Assembly (NCBI GenBank): GCA_027076405.1
Contig: JALTJN010000134.1
Location: 1 to 23,393, forward strand
Reading direction: 5' to 3'
DNA length: 23,393 bases
Source: Chromatiales bacterium
Lineage (GTDB): Bacteria > Pseudomonadota > Gammaproteobacteria > UBA6429
Shown: piece after piece, positions 7,818 through 15,188 of the stretch
Position numbering within the stretch: position 1 is the first letter of the stretch
Layout: the number at the start of each line of letters is the position of its first letter
Notes under the pieces: model-generated
The model's input: the letters and a program-made list of their open reading frames with translations, nothing else
Database searches by the model: none
Told to the model about the DNA's origin: nothing
Position numbers and translations under genes: made by a program

Positions 7818-8078
7818 ATGGATGAACGGCGATCCGATATTCGTAAACTGGTTAATACCCCGGTGAGGTTATATCATTCTGAGCTTGGCAGAATAGACGG
7901 GATGATTAATGATATCTCGGGGGGAGGTGCTGCGATAAAATTAAAGTCGCATAAAGTGTTGGATGATGGTTCTGACGGCTGCAACCTGTTACTACGACCA
8001 ATCAATCTTGATGTGTTATTTCCTGTGTCTTTTCTCAGGCAAACCGAAAGCAATGTTGTGGTTCGGTTTTTAGAATAA
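7818..8078 (+). CDS. Single-domain PilZ protein 1
   Basis: The ATG at 7818 is preceded by GGAGGT at a 7-base spacing. The 86-residue protein is a lone PilZ domain: RRSDIR supplies the RxxxR arginine motif near the N-terminus, and NDISGGGA supplies the (D/N)xSxxG motif, the two parts that wrap around c-di-GMP in known PilZ proteins. No output domain is attached, so it should act through a partner. It is short at the C-terminus, and the usual last strand is present as NVVVRFLE. Its start resembles PilZ protein 2 (VNTPVRLYHSELG against VNAPVKLSHSVFG), so the two are paralogues. It converges with the ODP gene, 15 bases away. Confidence 0.8.
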   Translation: MDERRSDIRKLVNTPVRLYHSELGRIDGMINDISGGGAAIKLKSHKVLDDGSDGCNLLLRPINLDVLFPVSFLRQTESNVVVRFLE

Positions 8079-8093
8079 GACGATACGAGGTTT

Positions 8094-8828
8094 TTATTTG
8101 GGAACAGCAAGGCCAACTTCAAGTGCTTCAAACCAGTCTAAAAAGCGCTTTACATCGTCGCCTTTAAACAGGCGGCCATGTTGTGGTGCCATAATATCAA
8201 TATCTAATTGGCGCACTCGATTAATCCAGTCCTGTTTTGCCCGATTAGATGGCATCCAGCGTTGGTGAAACATTTTCATTTTATCAATTTGCTCATCAAA
8301 ATCTTCCACGTACATTGGAGCACCTTCTGCCTCTAATGATGCACCAATATCACCACTCATTAAAATTTTGGCTTCAGCATCATAAATATTAAAGTTACCT
8401 GAAGCGTGTAAATAATGAGCCGGGATAAATTGTAACTGTGCGTCGCCGATGTTTATTGTGCCACCTTCATCTGCAATGGGGGCAAATGTAATATTCTTTG
8501 AACCAAAATGGCGAATAAAGCCTTCCCAAATCCAGGGAGTGTGAAGTTTTGCATGTGGCAGCGCTTCTTCCCATAATCCCAATGAAGAAATAATGTCAGG
8601 GTCTTGATGAGATGCGAACAGGTCAGTAATATCTTCAACACTGACATAATGCAATACAGCGGTGAGCATGGCAGCAAAAATTTCAACGCCACCGGGATCA
8701 AGCAAAATCGTTCCGGATTTGGTTTTAATCATATATTGATTCGTGTCGATAATGCCTTCTTTTTTCTCAGGATCACGTCCAAACATATACCATTGGTATT
8801 GGTTGTCATAAATTTTAGTTGCTTTCAT
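8094..8828 (-). CDS. Oxygen-binding di-iron (ODP/flavodiiron-like) MBL-fold protein
   Basis: This 244-residue soluble protein has a metallo-beta-lactamase fold with the ligand set of the flavodiiron/ODP branch: SHQDPD (His74, Asp76, Asp78), His138 or His141 in AHYLHASGNF, Asp160 in MSGDIGAS, and His217 in APQHG. It lacks a flavodoxin domain, so it cannot be a complete flavodiiron reductase. In Treponema denticola a stand-alone ODP domain senses oxygen through a di-iron site and feeds the chemotaxis kinase. Here the gene overlaps by 4 bases the end of a gene for a chemoreceptor-tip-like protein, so a two-part oxygen or iron sensor is likely. A simple hydrolase role is less likely given the ligand pattern. 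Confidence 0.82.
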   Translation of the reverse strand: MKATKIYDNQYQWYMFGRDPEKKEGIIDTNQYMIKTKSGTILLDPGGVEIFAAMLTAVLHYVSVEDITDLFASHQDPDIISSLGLWEEALPHAKLHTPWIWEGFIRHFGSKNITFAPIADEGGTINIGDAQLQFIPAHYLHASGNFNIYDAEAKILMSGDIGASLEAEGAPMYVEDFDEQIDKMKMFHQRWMPSNRAKQDWINRVRQLDIDIMAPQHGRLFKGDDVKRFLDWFEALEVGLAVPK

Positions 8829-9457
8829 CGGTTCTTCTCACGTTTTAATATTTCCAAAACATTATCTAGTTTATTACGGCTACTTTTTACATGACTTCTG
8901 ATTTTATCTGTCGCTTGTTCAAGATTTTCAGCAACAACTTCCAGGCTGGCACTAAAATTACGTGCACGAGAAGCCTCAACACGGGAAGTAGTAGATAAAA
9001 CCTGACTGCCCTTTGTACTGTACTGGATTTCGTCAAGCAATAAAGTTAAACGAACAATATTCTTTTGTAGTGTTTCCTGATAATTAATATATTGTTGGTG
9101 TATTTTATCGAGAGCGGGTTTTAATGAATCGATATAACGCGCATCTTTGCCATTGGCCAATACGCGGCTATATTGTTTTTCAGTATTCATTAGATGGGTA
9201 CGTTCAACGGCCATTTGTGAAAGCTGGAAGGCTTCTTTGGATATTTTAATAACAAGTTGCATGACATCCTGAGCCATTTCATCAATAAAATCGGTAATGG
9301 GGCGAAAACCCAGAGCCGCTTCACCTGCTCGGTGTGAAATAGCCTTTGCATTCATAACCGCGATCGACATTTCTTTAGCAATCTTTCTCACATTGCTCAG
9401 TTCTGCTGTGACAGTGGCAGCAGTAATTAATATATTTTCATTTTTATTGGATGACAT
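8825..9457 (-). CDS. Soluble chemoreceptor-tip-like coiled-coil protein
   Basis: This 210-residue protein is almost entirely helical and has no membrane segment. Residues about 26-62 align without gaps to the methyl-accepting chemotaxis protein hairpin tip: IA at the start, NA, then RAGE, a GF four residues later, and A at the end. Several residues important for CheA/CheW docking and trimer contacts are changed, for example the Glu of NAAxEAA is Ile and the Arg of EVR is Asp. The flanking helices form a long coiled coil. It lies upstream of, and overlaps, the oxygen-binding di-iron gene, so it is probably the signalling partner. The rest of a chemotaxis system is not in the window. Confidence 0.7.
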   Translation of the reverse strand: MSSNKNENILITAATVTAELSNVRKIAKEMSIAVMNAKAISHRAGEAALGFRPITDFIDEMAQDVMQLVIKISKEAFQLSQMAVERTHLMNTEKQYSRVLANGKDARYIDSLKPALDKIHQQYINYQETLQKNIVRLTLLLDEIQYSTKGSQVLSTTSRVEASRARNFSASLEVVAENLEQATDKIRSHVKSSRNKLDNVLEILKREKNR

Positions 9458-9874
9458 AGTCGACTTAATTTATTATTAGGACAATCTATTTAGCGGCGAA
9501 ATGAGAATAAACTTTAGGGTCTGTTGATCTTTTAGATATTAGGATTATTTTGAGATAATTTTTGTTCTGGCAAGGCATTTTTAACGCATCAATGCACTCC
9601 ATTGATAGTTAAAAATTACGCAGGCAGGGCGAAAATTAGCCAAAATTAGACAATAGATGAAAGATCAGCAGACCCTGACCTTACAGGGGATTTTTAGAAA
9701 AAGGGCAATCATCAATAAATTAGCCTGATAAAAATAGGCCAATAACAGACCCGTTAGTGGAATTTTAAAGAAGCCATAAATTCAAATAAAAAAGCATGAT
9801 AGCAGGCTGATTTTTTACGTATAATTCACGTTATACTACAGCGATATAATTCATAGTGAAAAAGTAAACTATTG
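9458..9874. other. Non-coding gap with palindromic element and promoter region
   Basis: No protein-coding frame with a plausible start was seen in these 417 bases. The left part is the divergent promoter region of the chemoreceptor-like gene; 9516-9676 is a long palindrome described separately. The right part contains two -10-like hexamers (TATAAT at 9820-9825 and TATACT at 9832-9837) within a short imperfect direct repeat, upstream of PilZ protein 2, but no good -35 box. Confidence 0.55.
9516..9676. mobile_element. MITE-like palindromic element, 161 bases
   Basis: The ends are 17-base inverted repeats with one mismatch: AGGGTCTGTTGATCTTT at 9516-9532 and AAAGATCAGCAGACCCT at 9660-9676. The symmetry runs through the whole element: in the middle TTTTTAAC pairs with GTTAAAAA, and ATCAATG (9588-9594) pairs with CATTGAT (9600-9606) around a 5-base loop, whose centre coincides with the centre of the element. 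It has no coding capacity. No clear target-site duplication was found in the flanks. It looks like a non-autonomous miniature element, or a structured intergenic repeat, inserted between two genes. Confidence 0.65.
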
Positions 9875-10198
9875 ATGACAAATAAAAGACAGCAATTAAG
9901 ACAGATCGTGAATGCACCGGTAAAGCTGAGCCATTCAGTTTTTGGTGAAATTACTGCTGTCACGGGTGATATTTCAAATACCGGGGTTTTTATTAATGTT
10001 GATGATAAACCGAAGTTACCAAAGGGTGCCCACATCAAACTTCAGTTTTTAAGTTCAGTCTATCCAAATGTCAGTTTTAATACCCGTGTCGTTCGTGTTA
10101 CCGATGATGGCTTTGGATTAGTCTTTGTAGACTATGAATATGGCGGCGAACGATTTTCAATGAATAATTTAAAACATATGTGGAATAAAGAAGCATAA
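9875..10198 (+). CDS. Single-domain PilZ protein 2
   Basis: The 107-residue protein is a lone PilZ domain with RQQLR as the RxxxR motif and GDISNTG as the (D/N)xSxxG motif, followed by the beta-barrel strands with FNTRVVRVTDDGFGLVFVDY and a C-terminal helix. It should bind c-di-GMP and act on an unknown partner. It is a paralogue of the PilZ protein at 7818-8078. The ATG at 9875 is preferred over the TTG just before it; the ribosome-binding site is weak (GAAAAAG). It stands alone, with a 194-base gap before the rhomboid gene. Confidence 0.85.
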   Translation: MTNKRQQLRQIVNAPVKLSHSVFGEITAVTGDISNTGVFINVDDKPKLPKGAHIKLQFLSSVYPNVSFNTRVVRVTDDGFGLVFVDYEYGGERFSMNNLKHMWNKEA

Positions 10199-10392
10199 TT
10201 TAATTTTGCTACTACTCATTTTTTGTTGTAACTATTTTTTACATCCCTCCCCACTCTTATTTAATTGAATGCTTATATAGTGCTTTATCTGGCAAGTCGG
10301 TTATTTATTTATGGCATGTGATCACTTAGCTCTTTCCATAGAGATACTTATTTGACAGAATATAAAATAATAACTGACTGGAACTAACCTGC

Positions 10393-11394
10393 ATGTTGTT
10401 TTTCCCTTTTCGCGTAGACTTAAATTTTAATCGTATCCCTTTGTTGACGATATTGTTTTGTCTTATTGCTATTTATATTTTTATTCAACAAGGTGTTAGT
10501 GCAGAAAATATTGAGTCCTCATCAAAACAATTCTGTGAGCTAAAGCATGATAGAACGTTCTGGTTTGTTATTAAGAAAGTATCAATGGTTGATCACAGCA
10601 AGACTGCCGGAAATAAAAAGATTAATGAATTATATAAAAATGACTGTGAAGAAGTTTTTTATAATATACATACCAGTAAATACCCGGATATGGTTATTGA
10701 TGAATATGTTGATCGTCTGGATTCTGATGCAATTCGAAATGATGCGATAAACAGTATTTATATTCGCGGTATGCTGGAAGAAAAATATCGCGAATTTAAA
10801 TTAAGCGGTGTTGATAATGATCTCACGGCACAACTTATGTATGAACCGCATTCATATAACCTGATAAACATGGTGACAGCAGTTTTTGCGCATGGAAGCT
10901 GGGAACATTTATTAGGTAACCTGTTTTTCTTTTTTGCATTTGCCGCTTCAATTGAAATTATCCTTGGCATGCTGCGCTATGTTCTTATCTTTGTTTCATT
11001 AGCCATCGGTACTCATTTATCATATTCGTTAGCGATGATGAATATTAACGATGCCTTGCCAACACTGGGTTTGTCAGGCGTGGTAATGGGAATGATTGGT
11101 GTTTTTGTTTTCTTAATGCCTAAAGTTAATATTCGATGTTTTTTATGGTTTTTTGTTATCTTTCGAATCGTCACCGTACCGGCATGGCTACTTGCTGCAT
11201 GGTATGTTAGTTGGGATATTTATGCGCTTTATTATTCAGATGGACAGTCGGCGATTAACTTTATTGCACATATTAGTGGCGCAATACTGGGCTTCGGTTT
11301 GGGTTTGCTTTTTCTGGTTGAACAAAAAGAACAAATTGAAAAAGAAATTATGCTGCATTATGAGGCAGAAGAACAAAATCAGGAAGAGAAATAA
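10393..11394 (+). CDS. Rhomboid-family intramembrane serine protease with large first-loop insertion
   Basis: This 333-residue membrane protein shows the rhomboid catalytic set: HGSWEHLLGN (His172 and Asn176 of the HxxxN motif), GLSG with catalytic Ser228, and His293 in NFIAHISG. After the first membrane helix (about 15-34) there is an approximately 120-residue soluble insertion (about 36-155) rich in Lys, Asp and Glu before the second helix, with three cysteines; typical bacterial rhomboids have a shorter loop here. The enzyme cleaves within membrane helices; the substrates are unknown. A PilZ gene follows after 62 bases on the same strand and may be co-transcribed. Confidence 0.88.
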   Translation: MLFFPFRVDLNFNRIPLLTILFCLIAIYIFIQQGVSAENIESSSKQFCELKHDRTFWFVIKKVSMVDHSKTAGNKKINELYKNDCEEVFYNIHTSKYPDMVIDEYVDRLDSDAIRNDAINSIYIRGMLEEKYREFKLSGVDNDLTAQLMYEPHSYNLINMVTAVFAHGSWEHLLGNLFFFFAFAASIEIILGMLRYVLIFVSLAIGTHLSYSLAMMNINDALPTLGLSGVVMGMIGVFVFLMPKVNIRCFLWFFVIFRIVTVPAWLLAAWYVSWDIYALYYSDGQSAINFIAHISGAILGFGLGLLFLVEQKEQIEKEIMLHYEAEEQNQEEK

Positions 11395-11456
11395 TTTTAC
11401 AATCGTTTTCTGGATATTTTGGCAATTGCGGTGTTTAATATATATAGGGAGATATT

Positions 11457-11744
11457 ATGACTACCAGAAATAACAGGGAAAAAAGAAAACACCGGCGAAC
11501 TGCTTTTCATCGCGACATCTTACTGGACTCGGTTGATGGTAAGAAATCGATTATCAAAGCATGTGACATCTCAACCTCAGGTATGGGATTGTATGCAGAC
11601 ATGCCAAGAATAAAAGGCGAGTTACTGCGCCTGACATTTGATCTTATTAAAAATGGCCACAAGCGGGAAATTAATATTGCCGGTGAAGTTAAGTATGTAC
11701 AACTTGCAGAGCACGGTTATAGTTTTGGTGTTCGGTTTCTATAA
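11457..11744 (+). CDS. Single-domain PilZ protein 3
   Basis: This 95-residue protein has an N-terminal basic stretch (NREKRKHRRTAFHR) that provides the PilZ arginine motif, although which pair forms RxxxR is uncertain, then CDISTSGMGLYAD as the (D/N)xSxxG motif, and the closing strands AGEVKYVQLAEHGYSFGVRFL. It is less similar to PilZ proteins 1 and 2 than those are to each other. AGGGAGA gives a good ribosome-binding site. It sits between the rhomboid gene and the MgtC/DUF4010 gene on the same strand. It is expected to bind c-di-GMP and signal through a partner. Confidence 0.85.
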   Translation: MTTRNNREKRKHRRTAFHRDILLDSVDGKKSIIKACDISTSGMGLYADMPRIKGELLRLTFDLIKNGHKREINIAGEVKYVQLAEHGYSFGVRFL

Positions 11745-11787
11745 ATATTTAATTTTATAATTTAGAGTCACTATATGGGTTTAACTG

Positions 11788-13026
11788 ATGAATGATATCT
11801 TACAGTTGAGTCTTGCATTAGCAGTGGGTTTATTAATTGGAATAGAGCGCGGCTGGCAGGAGCGAGGTTCTAAAGAAGGCAGTCATATTGCCGGACTACG
11901 TACCTTTGGTTTAATTGGTTTGCTGGGTGGCGTATGGGGTATCTTATCTCATCAGCTGGGTGAAGTGCTTCTGGGTTTTTCATTTCTTGCCGTAACCGGG
12001 GTGCTGGTCGCTGCTTACGTGGTAAATCGCAGCCATTCTGACGATAGAGGGATCACCAGTCTGGTGGCCGCCTTAATTACTTTTTCTTTAGGTGTTATGG
12101 CCGTTAAAGGTTTTGAAAATGTGGCCGTAGCCAGTGCTGTTGTTACCGCAAGCCTATTAAGTTTAAAAAATCGTTTACACCGCTGGATAGAAACACTCGA
12201 GCAACAAGAGATTCATGCTGCGCTCAAGTTATTATTAATTTCTGTTGTCTTGCTTCCGGTATTACCGAATGAGGGCTACGGCCCCTGGCAAGCGCTTAAC
12301 CCTTATTTGTTATGGTGGATGGTTGTTTTAATTGCCAGCCTGTCTTTTGCCGGTTATTTTTCTATTAAGTTAGCCGGGGCTCGTCAGGGTATTATGTTAA
12401 CCAGTTTTCTTGGCGGGCTGGTTTCTTCAACAGCGCTAACACTTTACCTTAGTAAATTAAGTAGCTCTAAAAAAATACAACGTATTATTGCCGCTGGTGT
12501 CATTGTTGCGGCGGCAACGATGTTTCCACGCGTGCTGATAGAAGTTGCTTTTGTTAACCCTGCATTATTAAAAACATTATGGCTACCGATCAGTGCGATG
12601 ATGATTGTGGCTTACGGTTATGCTTATTTTCTCTGGCGTAAAGACGAAGATATTAACAAGCTGGAATATGAGCCGAAAAATCCATTTGAACTGGGCTCCG
12701 CAATTCGTTTTGGTTTGTTGTTAGCGGCAATTATGTTATCTGCAAAGACAATTCGCTTTTGGTATGGCGATGCAGGTTTATATGCTCTGGCAGGAATTTC
12801 AGGTGTAATTGATGTTGATGCCATTACTTTATCTATCGCTAAAATGACAACTCAATCTTTGCCCCTGGATGTGGGGGGGCGTGCCATAATTTTAGCCGTC
12901 ATTGTTAATACCGTTGTAAAAATGGGGCTGGTTATTTTTCTTGGAATTACTTTATTGAAAAAATATGCTTTACCGGGCTACTTGTTAGCAATATTAGCTG
13001 GCGGTATTGTCATTTTATTGAGTTAA
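11788..13026 (+). CDS. MgtC/SapB and DUF4010 membrane protein
   Basis: This 412-residue membrane protein starts with the MgtC/SapB hallmark LALAVGLLIGIERGWQERG and HIAGLRTFGLIGLLGG (about 8-52), followed by a DUF4010 half (about 180-400) with the GITSLVAALITFSLG and LGGLVSSTALTLYLSK blocks. About eleven hydrophobic segments are present. MgtC proteins bind ATP-synthase subunits or affect magnesium and phosphate stress in some pathogens; the longer MgtC-DUF4010 form is of unknown function and may be a transporter. The gene follows PilZ protein 3 with a 43-base gap and converges with the peptidase gene (22 bases). Confidence 0.9.
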   Translation: MNDILQLSLALAVGLLIGIERGWQERGSKEGSHIAGLRTFGLIGLLGGVWGILSHQLGEVLLGFSFLAVTGVLVAAYVVNRSHSDDRGITSLVAALITFSLGVMAVKGFENVAVASAVVTASLLSLKNRLHRWIETLEQQEIHAALKLLLISVVLLPVLPNEGYGPWQALNPYLLWWMVVLIASLSFAGYFSIKLAGARQGIMLTSFLGGLVSSTALTLYLSKLSSSKKIQRIIAAGVIVAAATMFPRVLIEVAFVNPALLKTLWLPISAMMIVAYGYAYFLWRKDEDINKLEYEPKNPFELGSAIRFGLLLAAIMLSAKTIRFWYGDAGLYALAGISGVIDVDAITLSIAKMTTQSLPLDVGGRAIILAVIVNTVVKMGLVIFLGITLLKKYALPGYLLAILAGGIVILLS

Positions 13027-13048
13027 ATGATTTTAAGCATTCTGTCAT

Positions 13049-13846
13049 TTATTTAGTGTCAGTATTTTTCAGCCATTTTATTTCACGAGCTGTTTTATCA
13101 CCTATTACCACCTGCCATAAACCTTTTGGAATAACGACTTTGCTTGCGCTAAGCGGAATTTTAGCGCCCATAATTTCGGCGAATTCCTGTGGGTAAAGTG
13201 GTTTTTTACTGGCTTCGGCATAACCATCAGGGAATAGTGGTAAACCTGTTTCAAGGTCATATTTATCTGTCGCGCCTAGTGTGTGCAATATTTCATGCGT
13301 AATAACCATGGCATTGGCGTCAGTCATCCTCTTTAAAGCAAACGCATTAACTATCCCGAGCATACCTTCTTGTAAACCAAGCGAATGTGCGAGAGTTTGT
13401 TGGTTTTTAGCGCTGAAATATTTCACGAATATACGAATATGGGGTGTGGGGCCTTGATAAGTATTCGCTTTATAAGCCCAGTAACGGAGTTTTAAGCTCC
13501 ATAGGATGACTTCCCACATGGCGGCTGAATTCGGGGTGGCTGGTGGTATAGACTTTACTTGAGGTGCTAATTTAATGGTGAAAGGGTGTTTTAGAGCGAC
13601 ATTAAATTCTTCCGCCTCTTCTGCCATAAAGTCTTCGATAGACTGGAAGTCCTGTAATTCCAGTTGATCGATATATTGTTGTGTTGCTGCCTTTTTATCT
13701 GCATTGATTGGATAAATGGCAATCCAGAGCGGTTGCTCCCAGCTGGTGCTTCTTTTGCTTGTGAGCCAGCTACCAAGTGCCACTCCAATTAAAATTAAAG
13801 AGAGTATGAATATTCGAACTATTTTAAAGAGCTTTCTGCTTGACAT
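13049..13846 (-). CDS. Membrane-anchored metzincin-like zinc peptidase
   Basis: The 265-residue protein has an N-terminal membrane anchor (about 11-28) and an extracytoplasmic domain. A zinc-peptidase motif is seen at 184-197: HEILHTLGATDKYD. The HExxHxxG core of metzincins is present, and an Asp occupies the place of the third ligand histidine, as in snapalysin-type enzymes. A candidate Met-turn EIMG lies about 30 residues later. I do not recognise a more precise family. It would cleave proteins or peptides in the periplasm. The gene is monocistronic and converges with the MgtC/DUF4010 gene. Confidence 0.7.
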   Translation of the reverse strand: MSSRKLFKIVRIFILSLILIGVALGSWLTSKRSTSWEQPLWIAIYPINADKKAATQQYIDQLELQDFQSIEDFMAEEAEEFNVALKHPFTIKLAPQVKSIPPATPNSAAMWEVILWSLKLRYWAYKANTYQGPTPHIRIFVKYFSAKNQQTLAHSLGLQEGMLGIVNAFALKRMTDANAMVITHEILHTLGATDKYDLETGLPLFPDGYAEASKKPLYPQEFAEIMGAKIPLSASKVVIPKGLWQVVIGDKTAREIKWLKNTDTK

Positions 13847-13972
13847 ATTTGACTCGTAAATACATGAAATTTAACAGTTGTTTATCTTTTTGATGTGGCG
13901 AAGCCTTTTTTTCTTTATTAAACTTTGTTGATTAAGACTTCTTTATAACAGGGATTTAGAGGAAAATCGAAA

Positions 13973-14158
13973 ATGGAACATCGACTCGGTGAAACTGGAT
14001 TACTGCCTTTTCGTACACGTCGGGTATTTAATATTGGCACGAACTGGTATTTTGCAGTACGGGGCGGGAGCGATTGTGGCCCTTTTGAAAATCAGGAAGA
14101 TGCACAAAGTCAGCTTGAAGAATTCTTAACAGGCTTCAATACAGCTAAAGCCCATTAA
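13973..14158 (+). CDS. DUF6316-like small protein, copy 2
   Basis: This 61-residue protein has the core NWYFAVRGGSDCGPFENQEDAQ and a short C-terminal helix, the same W(F/Y)x-x-R-x-G...GPF pattern as the small protein at 7429-7608, and an N-terminal extension with FRTRRVFN. AGAGGA precedes the ATG at a normal distance. Upstream a TATAAC at 13944-13949 may be a -10 box, without a good -35. It stands alone and converges with the small lipoprotein gene 33 bases away. The function is unknown. Confidence 0.78.
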   Translation: MEHRLGETGLLPFRTRRVFNIGTNWYFAVRGGSDCGPFENQEDAQSQLEEFLTGFNTAKAH

Positions 14159-14191
14159 ATCTTTAATAGCAGACAGTAAATCGCTGGCTTG

Positions 14192-14503
14192 CTAGATGGA
14201 CAGGCGGCTGATAATTGCCGCTTCACGGCCGCTTAAATAATCCTGTGCTCGCTTCACCTTTTCAATACACCCCGGATATTCGGCAAACTGTTGTTGTACC
14301 TGAGCGGCGACTAACAGGGAGTTTGCCCGGCTGACATTGGTTTGATGCACTTTATGGGAAGAGGCGTTTAAACTCGCATTAAGACGTGCGATCCCCTGCT
14401 CACAGCTGCTGGCAATATCATTATTATTGGTTTGCATTGTATTGCAGCCTGCCAGAGCACTGACAATAACAAGGTTAAATAGCATCTTAGAGTGTAATTT
14501 CAT
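14192..14503 (-). CDS. Small lipoprotein of unknown function
   Basis: The start at 14501-14503 (minus strand) is preferred over an ATG three codons upstream because AGGTG lies at a proper distance. The 103-residue protein has a type II signal peptide ending SALAGC, so Cys19 would be lipidated, and Asn at the next position suggests sorting to the outer membrane. The mature part is mainly helical with two further cysteines (SSCEQG and YPGCIEKV) that could form a disulfide, resembling a helical hairpin. I do not recognise the family. Its gene is divergent from yajQ, with a structured region between. Confidence 0.75.
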   Translation of the reverse strand: MKLHSKMLFNLVIVSALAGCNTMQTNNNDIASSCEQGIARLNASLNASSHKVHQTNVSRANSLLVAAQVQQQFAEYPGCIEKVKRAQDYLSGREAAIISRLSI

Positions 14504-14542
14504 AATAAGCACCTGTGTTTCCTAGTTACAATATAGCGATAT

Positions 14543-14612
14543 GTGGATTATTAAACTTTGACTCAGCACTCACTTTTTAAGAGTGCTTTTATTTTTTAAA
14601 GTTTTAATCCAC
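14543..14612 (+). terminator. Nested hairpin with terminator-like inner stem
   Basis: The inner stem is AGCACTC (14565-14571) / GAGTGCT (14581-14587) with a 9-base loop, followed by TTTATTTTTT: a good rho-independent terminator on the plus strand. An outer stem encloses it: GTGGATT (14543-14549) pairs with AATCCAC (14606-14612), and AAACTTT (14553-14559) with AAAGTTT (14598-14604). No plus-strand coding gene ends just before it, since the gene to its left is on the minus strand. Confidence 0.55.
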
Positions 14613-14693
14613 AAAATGTGATCCTCATCGGTTAAAATGTAATAAGCATATTTCGTGCCGACAGATTGAATTAATAGTTAAAGAGGAGTCACC

Positions 14694-15176
14694 ATGCCTT
14701 CATTTGATGTGGTTTCAGAAGTTGATTTTCATGAAGTAACAAATGCGCTTGATCAGGCAAATAGAGAATTGAGTACACGTTTTGATTTTCGTGGTGTACA
14801 GGCTACTTTTGAACGAGCAGACGATATTGTAACCCTCACTGCAGATGCGGATATTCAGTTACAGCAAATGCTGGATATTCTGCAAAATAAACTTCATCGA
14901 CGCGGTATTGATATTGCCTGTTTAGAAGTGGCAGATGCGACCAAACTGGGAAAACAGGTAAAACAAAAAGTCACGATTAAACAAGGGCTTGATAAAGACA
15001 CCGCCAGAAAAATTGTTAAATTAATTAAAGAAAAAAAGTTAAAAGTACAAGCTGCAATTCAGGGTGAAAAAGTCCGTGTGACAGGAAAAAAACGTGATGA
15101 TCTGCAGCAAACTATTGCATTATTAAAGCAGGCTGAGCTTGATTTACCTCTGCAATATGACAATTTTCGCGATTGA
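14694..15176 (+). CDS. yajQ: YajQ family nucleotide-binding (c-di-GMP) protein
   Basis: This 160-residue protein is a clear YajQ (UPF0234): [15 protein letters not shown] at the start, [10 protein letters not shown], the KLHRRGID stretch, and the last block [19 protein letters not shown]. Two ferredoxin-like halves are expected. The Xanthomonas and Pseudomonas homologues bind c-di-GMP, and the Xanthomonas one works with a LysR-type regulator to control virulence genes. AGAGGAG supplies the ribosome-binding site. The DUF3565 gene follows 12 bases downstream and is in the same operon. Together with three PilZ proteins this gives four predicted c-di-GMP binders within 8 kb. Confidence 0.96.
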   Translation: MPSFDVVSEVDFHEVTNALDQANRELSTRFDFRGVQATFERADDIVTLTADADIQLQQMLDILQNKLHRRGIDIACLEVADATKLGKQVKQKVTIKQGLDKDTARKIVKLIKEKKLKVQAAIQGEKVRVTGKKRDDLQQTIALLKQAELDLPLQYDNFRD

Positions 15177-15188
15177 GGTTGTTTTCGT

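Noticed and set aside
8604..8894. Plus-strand reading frame of 96 codons
   Set aside because: It lies opposite the di-iron protein and receptor-like genes, which have clear family motifs; the plus-strand product has no recognisable features.
9516..9676. Insertion sequence with transposase
   Set aside because: The palindrome is only 161 bases and has no coding frame; it is listed as a MITE-like element.
10547..10750. Plus-strand frame inside the rhomboid gene
   Set aside because: It is out of frame with the rhomboid gene, whose catalytic motifs prove the other frame.
13928..13949. Sigma-70 promoter TTGATT / TATAAC before the second DUF6316 gene
   Set aside because: The spacer is only 10 bases; the -10-like hexamer is mentioned in the gene entry but no promoter is called.
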